Assembly (NCBI RefSeq): GCF_000802425.1
Contig: NZ_JRUD01000015.1
Coordinates: 1 to 64,000 of the forward strand
DNA: 64,000 nt
Direction of reading: 5' to 3'
From: Pseudomonas flexibilis
Lineage (GTDB): Bacteria; Pseudomonadota; Gammaproteobacteria; Pseudomonadales; Pseudomonadaceae
Shown: piece by piece, positions 39,358-47,890 of the stretch
Layout: the number at the start of each line of letters is the position of its first letter
Numbering within the stretch: the first letter of the stretch is position 1
The notes under the pieces: generated by a model
What the model was told of the DNA's origin: nothing
The model's input: only the letters and a program-made list of their open reading frames with translations
Databases searched by the model: none
Translations under genes and position numbers: made by a program

Positions 39358-39906
39358 TCAGAAGTTCGCCGGCGTGGTGGCGCTGATCAGCCGGGCGGGT
39401 ACTTCATAGGGATTGCGGAAACGGTGCGGCTGGTTGCTCTGGAAGTAGTAGCTGTCGCCACATTCCAGCACGTACACCTCGTCGCCCACCGTGAGTTCCA
39501 GGCGACCGGCGACCAGCACGCCGGCTTCCTCGCCTTCGTGGTAGAGCATTTCCTCGCCGGTGTCGCTGTTCGGCGGGTAGGTCTCGTCGAGCATGGACAG
39601 GGCGCGGTTGGGGAAGGCCTTGCCGATCAGGCGCATGGCGACCGAGCCGCCGCCGATGTCCATCAGCTCGTCGGCCTTGTAGACCACCTGGGTGCGGTTT
39701 TCTTCCTGCAGGTCCAGCGAGAAGAATTCCACCAGCGACATCGGAATGCCCGACAGCACCTTTTTCAGCGAACTGATGGAGGGGCTGACACTGTTCTTCT
39801 CGATCATCGAGATGGTGCTGTTGGTCACCCCGGCGCGCTTGGCCAGCTCACGCTGGGAAAGACCCTTCATCTTGCGAATGGATTGCAGTCGAACACCGAC
39901 GTCCAA
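39358..39906 (-). CDS. pauR: PauR-like XRE/cupin regulator
   Basis: A 182-residue regulator. Residues about 3-57 are an XRE helix-turn-helix (LQSIRKMKGLSQRELAKRAG), and residues about 105-178 a cupin ligand domain. By position and similarity it is the putrescine/cadaverine-responsive repressor PauR of polyamine catabolism (PA5301 in P. aeruginosa). The start appears to be TTG: DVGVRL is the conserved beginning and GGAGGAGGA lies about 7 bases upstream; no in-frame ATG is near. Genes for its pathway lie at 42423 and 47891. Confidence 0.88.
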   Translation of the reverse strand: MDVGVRLQSIRKMKGLSQRELAKRAGVTNSTISMIEKNSVSPSISSLKKVLSGIPMSLVEFFSLDLQEENRTQVVYKADELMDIGGGSVAMRLIGKAFPNRALSMLDETYPPNSDTGEEMLYHEGEEAGVLVAGRLELTVGDEVYVLECGDSYYFQSNQPHRFRNPYEVPARLISATTPANF

Positions 39907-40021
39907 TGACAGGTTCCTCCTCCGGAACGGGACGGGCAAAAAGTGCGCGGTATCATGGCAACAGTGTTCAGTATTTACAACAGCCGTTGCGTGCGCCCGT
40001 CGCCGTGAAGTCCGGACGACG

Positions 40022-40378
40022 CTAGCCCGCCTGCGCAGCGACGATCTGGATCTCCACCCGCACCTCCGGGGCATACAGGCGGGCCTGCACCGTGGCGCGC
40101 GCCGGCGCGGCGCCCGGAGCGACCCAGGCGTCCCATTCGGCGTTCATGCCGGCGTAGTCGGCGTCGATATCGCGCAGATAGAGGGTGGCGGACAGGATGC
40201 GGGTCTTGTCGCTGCCGGCCTCGGTCAGCAGGCGGTCAATGGCGGCGAGGGTCTCGCGGGTCTGCTGGCGGATGTCGCCGGACAGGTCATCGGCCAGTTG
40301 GCCGGACAGGTACACCACGCCGTTATGGATAACCGCCTCGCTGTAACGCGAGGCGACGTGCAGACGCTCAATGGACAT
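40022..40378 (-). CDS. RidA family protein of the dad locus
   Basis: A 118-residue RidA/YjgF protein; conserved HNGVVYLSGQLADD near 18-31 and an Arg in the C-terminal half. It likely deaminates the imino acid released by the adjacent D-amino-acid dehydrogenase. It follows dadA by 46 bases. In P. aeruginosa a similar gene lies between dadA and dadX; here no dadX follows. Confidence 0.9.
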   Translation of the reverse strand: MSIERLHVASRYSEAVIHNGVVYLSGQLADDLSGDIRQQTRETLAAIDRLLTEAGSDKTRILSATLYLRDIDADYAGMNAEWDAWVAPGAAPARATVQARLYAPEVRVEIQIVAAQAG

Positions 40379-40424
40379 GACCGGGCTCCGGTGCGGGGAA
40401 GTCGGCGCAGTCTAGCGGAACCGT

Positions 40425-41726
40425 TCAGTGCGCCGACAGCGGCTCGCCAGTGCCGGAGGCCCGTGAGCCACCACCGGTGTAGCGGAATAGATCCAGCCCG
40501 TCGGTACGGATCTGCGGCCGCTTGCGGGCCAGCAGGTCAGCCAGCAGCCGCCCGGAGCCGCAGGCCATGGTCCAGCCGAGGGTGCCATGTCCGGTGTTGA
40601 GAAACAGATTGCCCAGCGGCGTGGCGCCGACCAGGGGCGTGCCGTCCGGGGTGGCCGGACGCAGGCCGGTCCAGAACTCGGCCCGCGCCAGCTCGCCGGC
40701 GTGCGGGTAGAGATCGTGGGTGACCATCTCCAGGGTTTGCCGCCGGCGCGGGTTCAGCCGCAGGTCATAGCCGGCGATCTCGGCCATGCCGCCGACCCGC
40801 ATGCGCTGGTCGAAGCGCGTGATGGCGATCTTGTAGGTCTCGTCGAGGATGGTCGAGGCAGGGGCTGCGTCCGGATTGCTGATCGGCACCGTCAGTGAGT
40901 AGCCCTTGAGCGGGTAGACCGGCAGGCGGATGCCCAGCGGCGCGAGCAGTTGCGGACTGTAGCTGCCCAGCGCCAGCACATAGCGGTCGGCGGTCTCCAG
41001 GCGGCCATCGATCCAGGCGCCGGTGATGCGCCCGCCTTGCTGCTCGAAGCGCTGCAGCGAGCACCCGAAACGGAACTCCACCCCCAGGCCGCGCGCCAGC
41101 TCGGCCAGCCGCGAGGTGAACAGCTGGCAGTCGCCGGTCTGATCGTTGGGCAGGCGCAGGGCGCCGGCCAGCCGATCAGTCACCGTCGCCAGCGCCGGTT
41201 CGACGCGGGCGATGCCGGTGCGGTCGAGCAGTTCGTAGGGCACGCCGCTGCGTTCCAGCACGGCGATGTCCTTGGCCGCCGCGTCCAGCTGCGCCTGGCT
41301 GCGAAACAGCTGGGTAGTGCCCAGCTGGCGCCCTTCGTAGGCGATGCCGGTTTCGGCGCGCAGCTCGTCCAGGCAATCGCGGCTGTACTCGGCCAGGCGC
41401 ACCATGCGCTCCTTGTTGACCGCGTAACGCGCAGCCGTGCAGTTGCGCAGCATGCGCGCCATCCACAGGTACTGGGCCGGGTCGGCGGTGAAGCGGATCG
41501 CCAGCGGCGCGTGGCGCTGGAACAGCCACTTGATGGCCTTGAGCGGCACGCCGGGCGCGGCCCAGGGCGCGGCATAGCCGGGTGACACCTGGCCGGCGTT
41601 GGCGTAGCTGGTTTCCAGCGCGGGCCCGGGCTGGCGGTCGACCACCACCACCTCGAAGCCCTCACGGGCCAGATAGTAGGCACTCGCCGTGCCGATGACA
41701 CCGCCACCCAGTACCAGTACGCGCAT
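40425..41726 (-). CDS. dadA: D-amino acid dehydrogenase small subunit DadA
   Basis: A 433-residue membrane-associated FAD enzyme oxidising D-alanine and other D-amino acids to 2-oxo acids, with electrons to the respiratory chain. [20 protein letters not shown] is the FAD-binding N-terminus; [20 protein letters not shown] near the end is typical. Divergent from the Lrp gene, which I expect to activate it, as in P. aeruginosa where alanine induces dadA through Lrp. Start at MRVLV; the upstream in-frame extension lacks conservation. Confidence 0.94.
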   Translation of the reverse strand: MRVLVLGGGVIGTASAYYLAREGFEVVVVDRQPGPALETSYANAGQVSPGYAAPWAAPGVPLKAIKWLFQRHAPLAIRFTADPAQYLWMARMLRNCTAARYAVNKERMVRLAEYSRDCLDELRAETGIAYEGRQLGTTQLFRSQAQLDAAAKDIAVLERSGVPYELLDRTGIARVEPALATVTDRLAGALRLPNDQTGDCQLFTSRLAELARGLGVEFRFGCSLQRFEQQGGRITGAWIDGRLETADRYVLALGSYSPQLLAPLGIRLPVYPLKGYSLTVPISNPDAAPASTILDETYKIAITRFDQRMRVGGMAEIAGYDLRLNPRRRQTLEMVTHDLYPHAGELARAEFWTGLRPATPDGTPLVGATPLGNLFLNTGHGTLGWTMACGSGRLLADLLARKRPQIRTDGLDLFRYTGGGSRASGTGEPLSAH

Positions 41727-41860
41727 CGCGACCTCCCCGCTGTTGGAGCCCACTTGTGATGAGCCGAGTCTACGAATTGCTGGCTGGTGTTATTCACCAT
41801 TTAGCGAACTATATTGGCGATAAACCTTCAGCCAATCCGCTTCACACAGGAAGATTCACT
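41727..41860. promoter_or_regulatory. Divergent dadA / lrp control region
   Basis: A 134-base divergent gap, AT-richer than its flanks near 41785-41825 (GTTATTCACCATTTAGCG, then CTATATTGG). CTATATTGG may hold the lrp -10. Lrp family members usually bind such AT-rich divergent regions near their own gene. No separate open frame is credible. Confidence 0.5.
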
Positions 41861-42349
41861 ATGCGCAGCGAACACCAGGTGCGTCGTGAACTGGACAAGA
41901 TCGACCGTCACATCCTGCGCATCCTGCAGGAGGAGGGGCGGATTTCCTTCACCGAGCTGGGCGAGCGGGTCGGTCTGTCCACCACGCCCTGCACCGAGCG
42001 GGTGCGGCGCATGGAGCGCGAAGGGGTGATCCTCGGCTACAGCGCGCGGCTCAATCCCCACACGCTCAAGGCCGGTCTGCTGGTATTCGTGGAAATCAAC
42101 CTGGCCTACAAGTCCGGGGACATCTTCGAGGAATTCCGCCGCGCCGTGCTCAAGCTGCCGCAGGTGCTGGAGTGCCACCTGGTGTCCGGCGACTTCGACT
42201 ACCTGATCAAGGCGCGCATCTCGGAAATGGCCTCCTACCGCAAGCTGCTCGGCGACATCCTGCTCAAGCTGCCCCATGTGCGCGAATCCAAGAGCTACAT
42301 CGTCATGGAGGAGCTGAAAGAAACCCTGCAACTGCCGGTTCCGGGATAA
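41861..42349 (+). CDS. lrp: Lrp-family regulator of alanine catabolism
   Basis: A 162-residue Lrp/AsnC regulator. Winged HTH at about 8-60 (ISFTELGERVGLSTTPCTERV) and a C-terminal ligand-sensing RAM domain (about 70-155, ending ESKSYIVMEELKETL). It is 80 percent of the way to the DadR/Lrp type by pattern and position next to dadA; it should sense alanine or leucine and control the dad genes. CACAGGAAG precedes the ATG. Confidence 0.92.
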   Translation: MRSEHQVRRELDKIDRHILRILQEEGRISFTELGERVGLSTTPCTERVRRMEREGVILGYSARLNPHTLKAGLLVFVEINLAYKSGDIFEEFRRAVLKLPQVLECHLVSGDFDYLIKARISEMASYRKLLGDILLKLPHVRESKSYIVMEELKETLQLPVPG

Positions 42350-42422
42350 CAGCTTGTCGGCGAGCCGGCGTGGCGACTACCCTGCGTAAAAATTCCCGCA
42401 CAGCCGCCACGGAATTCCGCAC

Positions 42423-43721
42423 ATGAGCGCCGCGCCGCCACACTTGCACGCCCCGTCCTACTACGCCGCCAGCCGCAACCGCTCGCTGGAATTCCCCACC
42501 CTGCAAGGCGGCCAGCGCGCCGATGTGTGCATCGTCGGCGGCGGCTTCAGCGGTCTGAACACCGCGCTGGAACTGGCCGAGCGCGGCCTGTCGGTGATCC
42601 TCCTGGAGGCCCGGCAGATCGGCTGGGGCGCCAGCGGCCGCAATGGCGGCCAGCTCATTCGCGGCCTGGGCCACGACCTGCAACGCTTCGCCCCCCAACT
42701 CGGCGCCGACGGCGTGCGCGAACTCAAGCGCATGGGGCTGGAGGCGGTGCAGCTGGTGCGCCGGCGCATCGAACGCCACGCCATCGACTGCGACCTGACC
42801 TGGGGTTATTGCGACCTGGCCAACACGCCCGCGCATCTGGAGGACTTCGCCGCCGAACGCGAGGATCTGCTCGCCCTCGGCTACCCGCACGAGCTGCGCC
42901 TGCTCGACGCGGCGGAGCTGCCGCAAGTGATCGACTCCCAACGCTACGTGGGCGGCATGATCGACCGGGGCTCGGGCCACCTGCACCCCCTCAACCTGGC
43001 GCTGGGCGAGGCGGCCGCAGCCGCGCAGCTCGGCGTGCGCCTGTTCGAGCAGTCGCCGGTCACCCGCCTGGACTACGGCGCCCGGGTGCGTGTGCACACG
43101 CCGCATGGCCAGGTGGAAGCCGACAGCCTGGTGCTGGCCGGCAACGCCTACCTGGGCGACCTGGAGCCGACCCTGGGCGGCAAGGTGCTGCCCGCCGGCA
43201 GCTACATCATCGCCACCGAGCCGCTGGGCGAAGCGCGCGCCCGCCAGCTGATCCCGCAGAACATGGCGCTGTGCGACCAGCGCGTGGCGCTGGATTATTT
43301 TCGTCTGTCCGCCGATCACCGCCTGCTGTTCGGCGGTGCCTGCCACTATTCCGGCCGCGACCCGCGAGACATCGCCGCCTACATGCGGCCCAAGATGCTC
43401 AAGGTGTTCCCGCAGCTGGCCGACGTGCGCATCGACTTCCAGTGGGGCGGCATGATCGGCATCGGCGCCAACCGCCTGCCGCAGATCGGCCGCCTGCCGG
43501 GGCGGGACAACGTCTACTTCGCCCAGGCCTACTCCGGCCACGGCCTGAACGCCACCCACCTGGCCGGCAAGCTGCTGGCCGAAGCCATCGCCGGCCAGCA
43601 GGGCGGCGGCTTCGACCTGTTCGCCCGGGTGCCGCACCTGACGTTCCCCGGCGGCCGTCACCTGCGCTCGCCCCTGCTGGCGCTGGGCATGCTCTGGTAT
43701 CGCCTGAAGGAACTGCTGTAA
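42423..43721 (+). CDS. PauB-like FAD oxidase (gamma-glutamyl-polyamine)
   Basis: A 432-residue FAD-dependent oxidoreductase of the DAO family. YYAASRNRSLEFPTLQG and the FAD turn VCIVGGGFSGLNTALELAE near 37-55 match the PuuB/PauB group, which oxidise gamma-glutamylputrescine or related compounds. YFAQAYSGHGLNATHLAGK near 365 is typical. By memory it corresponds to PA5309 (PauB4) beside lrp. Substrate is inferred; a general amine or amino-acid oxidase is the alternative. It ends 3 bases from the convergent TPR gene. Confidence 0.87.
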   Translation: MSAAPPHLHAPSYYAASRNRSLEFPTLQGGQRADVCIVGGGFSGLNTALELAERGLSVILLEARQIGWGASGRNGGQLIRGLGHDLQRFAPQLGADGVRELKRMGLEAVQLVRRRIERHAIDCDLTWGYCDLANTPAHLEDFAAEREDLLALGYPHELRLLDAAELPQVIDSQRYVGGMIDRGSGHLHPLNLALGEAAAAAQLGVRLFEQSPVTRLDYGARVRVHTPHGQVEADSLVLAGNAYLGDLEPTLGGKVLPAGSYIIATEPLGEARARQLIPQNMALCDQRVALDYFRLSADHRLLFGGACHYSGRDPRDIAAYMRPKMLKVFPQLADVRIDFQWGGMIGIGANRLPQIGRLPGRDNVYFAQAYSGHGLNATHLAGKLLAEAIAGQQGGGFDLFARVPHLTFPGGRHLRSPLLALGMLWYRLKELL

Positions 43722-43724
43722 CGG

Positions 43725-45050
43725 CTATGCCGCACGCGCCGGGGCCAGGCGCAGCGCCAGCCGGCGGGTCTGCGGGCTGTCCGGGCGCAGCTGCAGCCGC
43801 TCGTTGACCAGCGCCCGCGCCAGGGCCTCCTGTCCGCTGCGGCGCGCCGCCTCCAGCAAGGTCAGATCGAGCAGGTCGCGCTGCGCGTGGCTGCCGCCGA
43901 AGCGCTGGGCGATCAGGCGCAACGGGCGCAGCAGACGCACGCACTCGGCATACTCGCCGCTGGCGAAAGCCTGGATGGCCTGGCACAGCGGCTGGCCCAC
44001 CTCGGCGGTGAACTGCCGGTTGTCGCCCTCGCCGGCCAGGGCGCGCCGCTGGGCGGCGAACAACCGCTCGATGGCCGGGTCGCGACCGGCGCCGAGAAAC
44101 GCCATCAGCGCGTGGGCATCGTTGAAGGCATAGTTGCCGGCATCGGCATGCGCCTCCCACAGGTCGGCCAGCGGCTGCCAGCGCGCGCCCAACTCCACGC
44201 CCAGCAGCTGCAGGCGCCAGAGCAGCGCCGAGGCATCCACCAGGTCGAGCGCCAGCGGGGAGCGGCCGCCGAAGATCGGCCCGTCGAACAGCGCCAGCAC
44301 CTCGTCGATCTCTTCCCGATCCAGGTGGTAGAGCGCCAGGTGCCACCAGTTGTGCACCTGGAAGAAGCTGTCGCCGGCCCAGTACGGCACCCGCTCGCGC
44401 ATCCAGGCGATGCCCTCGTCGGTGCGGTTCTGCATCTCCAGCACATGGGCCACCGCATGCTGGCCCCAGCCGTCGCGCGGCTGCAGCTCCACGGCGCGCC
44501 GCCCGGCGCGCTCGGCGCCGGCGTAGTCGGCGTTTTCCTCCAGGCCGAAGGCGTGCATGCCGAGCAGCGCGTGATAGCCCGGCATCTCCGCCTGCCACTC
44601 CGGCAGCGCCCGGGCGATGCGGTCGCGCAGCAGGCGCTGCTGCCCGGTGTAGAAGTCGATCAGATGGCCGGCCTGCAGGGCCAGGATGTCCTGCGGCCAG
44701 GCGATGCTCAGGTCCTCGAGCACCCGGCCGGCGGCGTGCCAGCGGCCGGCCAGCAGTTCGCCGAGCGCCGCCAGGTGGGCGCGCTCGCGGGCGTTGCCCG
44801 GCAGGGCGCTGGCCGCGCGGTGCGCCTCGGCGGCCACCGCCAGGCCCTGGGCTTCGGTGCCCAGCAGGTTCAGCCAGGCCTTCAGCACGTGGGCCATGAG
44901 CAGCTCCGGGCGCTGCGCCAAGGCATCGTCAAGCTCGGCCAGCGGGTCGCCGACGTAACACTGGAAGTGGGCCAGGGCGCTCTGGTAGCAGGCCAGGCTG
45001 TTGGTGTCGGCGCCGGACATCGCCAGCCCCAGGTGATCACGCATGGTCAT
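43725..45050 (-). CDS. TTC38-like tetratricopeptide repeat protein
   Basis: A 441-residue soluble protein without signal peptide, made mostly of paired helices that read as TPR-like repeats (for example ELLMAHVLKAWLNLLGTEAQ and GWGQHAVAHVLEMQNRTDEG). HAVAHVLEMQ and FQVHNWWHLALYHLD resemble the TTC38 family. The conserved His/Trp residues suggest more than a scaffold, but no function is known. It is divergent from an AraC regulator, which may control it. GAGGATTTCATC precedes the ATG. Confidence 0.8.
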   Translation of the reverse strand: MTMRDHLGLAMSGADTNSLACYQSALAHFQCYVGDPLAELDDALAQRPELLMAHVLKAWLNLLGTEAQGLAVAAEAHRAASALPGNARERAHLAALGELLAGRWHAAGRVLEDLSIAWPQDILALQAGHLIDFYTGQQRLLRDRIARALPEWQAEMPGYHALLGMHAFGLEENADYAGAERAGRRAVELQPRDGWGQHAVAHVLEMQNRTDEGIAWMRERVPYWAGDSFFQVHNWWHLALYHLDREEIDEVLALFDGPIFGGRSPLALDLVDASALLWRLQLLGVELGARWQPLADLWEAHADAGNYAFNDAHALMAFLGAGRDPAIERLFAAQRRALAGEGDNRQFTAEVGQPLCQAIQAFASGEYAECVRLLRPLRLIAQRFGGSHAQRDLLDLTLLEAARRSGQEALARALVNERLQLRPDSPQTRRLALRLAPARAA

Positions 45051-45200
45051 GATGAAATCCTCATGCTAGCCGTCGTCGCGTCCGGCGCCGTCGTGCCGGG
45101 CGCGTGGGTGCTACGTTAGAAAGGAGGCCGGTGGCCGCCTATAGCCCGGCCGCCGGCATTCTTGATCCAGCCGCCGGCTGACGATGAACGTGAGGCCCCT

Positions 45201-46160
45201 GTGGATGCGCTGTCCCAGCTGCTCGAAGCCGTGCGCCTGTGCGCGGGTGCCTTCCTGCAGGCCGAGTTCACCGAACCCTGGAGCATCCGCGCCCAGGTCG
45301 GCCCCGAGGACTGCCCGCTGCCCGGGCAGATACCCGCCTGCCTGATGGCCTACCACTACGTGCTCGACGGTCGCCTGTGGCTCGGCCTGGACGGCCAGCC
45401 GCCGCTGGCGGTGGGCGCCGGCGAGATCATCCTGCTGCCGCGCAACCCGCCCCATGTGCTGAGCAGCGACCCACGGCTGCCGGCGCAACGTATCGAGCCG
45501 CTGGTGCAACCCGCGCTGGGCGGCGGACTGGCGCGCCTGCGCCACGGCGGCGGCGGGGCGCGCACGCGGCTGATCTGCGGCTTCATCGGCTGCGAGGTGC
45601 CGGACAACCCGCTGCTGCGCCTGCTGCCGGCCAGCCTTGGCCTGCGCGTGGCGCCGGGCACCTGGATCGACCTGTCGTTTCGCCGCGCCGTCGCGGAAGT
45701 GGCCGGCCAGCACCCCGGCTCGGCCGCCGTGCTCGCCCGCCTGGCCGAACTGCTGTTCATCGAGGCGGTGCGCAGCTATCTGGAGACCCTGCCCGAGACG
45801 CACAGCGGCTGGCTGGCCGGCCTGCGCGACCCGCAGATCGGCCGCGCCCTGGCCCTGCTGCACGGCGAACCGGGCCGACCCTGGACCACCGAGGCGCTGG
45901 CGCGCGCGGTGGGCCTGTCGCGCTCGGCGTTCGCCGCGCGTTTCACGCACCTGCTCGAACAACCGCCGATGCGCTACCTGTGCGCCTGGCGTCTGCAGCT
46001 GGCGGCCCGCCAGTTGCGTGAAGGCCGTGGGCTGGCGCGCATCGCCACCGACGTCGGCTACGGCTCGGAAGCGGCGCTCAATCGCGCCTTCCGCCACCAC
46101 TTCGGTGTGCCCCCGGCCACCTGGCGTCGCCAGCACAGCGCCAATCCGCCGCTACGCTGA
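45201..46160 (+). CDS. AraC-family regulator with cupin sensor
   Basis: A 319-residue regulator. The N-terminal AraC-ligand/cupin region (about 1-190, with GAGEIILLPRNPPHVL) precedes a C-terminal pair of HTH motifs (about 220-310, ALARAVGLSRSAFAARFTHL and IATDVGYGSEAALNRAFRHH). The start is probably GTG before DALSQLLEAVRL, the usual N-terminus of this subgroup; an alternative TTG lies 13 codons upstream. It is divergent from the TPR gene, its likely target. The inducer is unknown. Confidence 0.87.
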   Translation: MDALSQLLEAVRLCAGAFLQAEFTEPWSIRAQVGPEDCPLPGQIPACLMAYHYVLDGRLWLGLDGQPPLAVGAGEIILLPRNPPHVLSSDPRLPAQRIEPLVQPALGGGLARLRHGGGGARTRLICGFIGCEVPDNPLLRLLPASLGLRVAPGTWIDLSFRRAVAEVAGQHPGSAAVLARLAELLFIEAVRSYLETLPETHSGWLAGLRDPQIGRALALLHGEPGRPWTTEALARAVGLSRSAFAARFTHLLEQPPMRYLCAWRLQLAARQLREGRGLARIATDVGYGSEAALNRAFRHHFGVPPATWRRQHSANPPLR

Positions 46161-46189
46161 GAGGACCGCCCCGCCGAAAAGGAAACCCG

Positions 46190-47728
46190 GTGCGCCTACT
46201 CCTGCTGCTCGGCCTGCTGAGCCTGGCCGGCTGTGCCAGCCTCGCCGAACCGCCCCGCACCAGCCAGGCGCTGCAGCCCGGCGACTCGCCGCTGTCCGAG
46301 CGGCTGGCCCGGGAGGCGACCAGCCAGCCACGCGGGCATTCCGGTTTCTACCTGCTGGCCGCCAGCGACGACGCCTTTCGCGCCCGCGCCGAGCTGATCC
46401 GCGCTGCGCGCAGCAGCCTGGACCTGCAGTACTACATCTTCCACGACGGCCTGAGCACCGGCCTGCTGGTGCAGGAACTGCTGGCCGCGGCCGACCGCGG
46501 CGTGCGGGTGCGCATCCTGCTCGATGACCTGACCAGCGACGGCCGCGACTACGAGATCGCCGTGCTGGCTGCGCATCCGAACATCGAGGTGCGCGTGTTC
46601 AATCCGTTGCACGTGGGGCGCACCACCGGCCCCACGCGCCTGCTCGGCCGGCTGTTCAACCTCAACCGCCAGCACCGGCGCATGCACAACAAGCTGTGGC
46701 TGACTGACAGCAGCCTGGCCATCGTGGGCGGGCGCAACCTGGGCGACGAGTATTTCGATGCCGAGCCCTACCTGAACTTCACCGACATCGACCTGCTGGC
46801 CGGCGGCCCGGTGGCCGCGCAGCTGGCGGTGAGCTTTGACCAGTACTGGAACCACCGGCTGAGCGTGCCGCTCAAGCACTTCCTGCGCCGCGAGCCGGAG
46901 GCGCCGCAACTCGTCAAGGCGCGGAAGCGGCTGGCCAACGACATCGCCCGGGCCCGCCAGCAGGACCCGCAGCGCTACGCACGCCTGGTGGACTACCGCC
47001 ACGCGCCGCAGCTGGGAAACTGGCTGAAGGCCCTCACCTGGGCCCACGGCCTGGCGTTGTGGGATGCGCCGAACAAGCTGCTGGCCCAGGCCGAGCCGGA
47101 TCCCGAATGGCTGCTGATCACCCAGCTGGAGCCCCACCTGCAGGACATGCGTGAGGAGCTGCTGCTGGTGTCCTCCTATTTCATTCCGGCGCGGCAGGGG
47201 CTGCTCAACCTGAGTCAGACGGCCCGGGCCGGCGTGGATGTGCGCCTGCTGACCAATTCGCTGGAAGCCACCGATGTGCCCATCGTCCACGGCGCCTACG
47301 CGCCCTACCGGCGCAGTCTGCTCAAGGCTGGCATCCAGCTATGGGAGCTGCGGCGCCAGCCCGACGAGGAAAGCAGCTACAGCTTCGGCGGCTCGTCGGA
47401 GTCCAGCCTGCACAGCAAGGCGCTGGTCATCGACCGGCGCAAGGTGTTCATCGGCTCGTTCAACTTCGATCCGCGCTCGGTGCTGTGGAACACCGAGGTC
47501 GGGGTGCTGGTCGACAGCCCGGCGCTGGCCGAACAGGTGCGCGAGCTGTTGCTGGAGGGTATGAGCCACGGTGTGAGCTACCAGGTGGCCTTCGACGGCG
47601 ACCGACTGGTCTGGCTGGCCACCGACGAGGATGGCGAGCTGAAAACATTGCGCCGCGAGCCCGGCAGCCTGTGGCGCCACCTGCACGCCTGGCTGGCGCG
47701 CCGGCTGGGGCTGGAGAAGATGCTGTAG
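46190..47728 (+). CDS. Phospholipase D / ClsC-like lipoprotein
   Basis: A 512-residue PLD-superfamily protein. The signal peptide ends in a lipobox LAGC (Cys about 15), so it is lipidated, probably in the periplasm. Two HKD motifs are intact: HNKLWLTDSSLAIVGGRN near 165-182 and HSKALVIDRRKVFIGSFN near 408-425. This is the ClsC/YmdC-like type that makes or remodels phospholipids such as cardiolipin; phospholipid hydrolysis is an alternative. The start is GTG, with AAAAGGAAA upstream. It follows the AraC gene by 29 bases. Confidence 0.85.
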   Translation: MRLLLLLGLLSLAGCASLAEPPRTSQALQPGDSPLSERLAREATSQPRGHSGFYLLAASDDAFRARAELIRAARSSLDLQYYIFHDGLSTGLLVQELLAAADRGVRVRILLDDLTSDGRDYEIAVLAAHPNIEVRVFNPLHVGRTTGPTRLLGRLFNLNRQHRRMHNKLWLTDSSLAIVGGRNLGDEYFDAEPYLNFTDIDLLAGGPVAAQLAVSFDQYWNHRLSVPLKHFLRREPEAPQLVKARKRLANDIARARQQDPQRYARLVDYRHAPQLGNWLKALTWAHGLALWDAPNKLLAQAEPDPEWLLITQLEPHLQDMREELLLVSSYFIPARQGLLNLSQTARAGVDVRLLTNSLEATDVPIVHGAYAPYRRSLLKAGIQLWELRRQPDEESSYSFGGSSESSLHSKALVIDRRKVFIGSFNFDPRSVLWNTEVGVLVDSPALAEQVRELLLEGMSHGVSYQVAFDGDRLVWLATDEDGELKTLRREPGSLWRHLHAWLARRLGLEKML

Positions 47729-47825
47729 CTGTGATTGGCGGATCGTGGGCCGGTCAGCGCCGTGCCGCCCGCCATGCCGCGCCGCGTGGCGCGCTGGGTG
47801 GATCGGTGGAGAGCGGTGCGACAGG

Positions 47826-47880
47826 CGTAGGGTGGACAACGCCGTTCTTGTCCACCATCGCGCCGGCACGGCGCGGCGGG
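47826..47880 (+). repeat. CGTAGGGTGG-family repeat, copy 3
   Basis: CGTAGGGTGGACAACGCCGTTCTTGTCCACC forms the first hairpin and GCGCCGGCACGGCGC the second. It sits in the 162-base convergent gap between the PLD gene and kauB; the remainder of that gap shows no gene. Confidence 0.75.
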
Positions 47881-47890
47881 GCGCGGGCTG

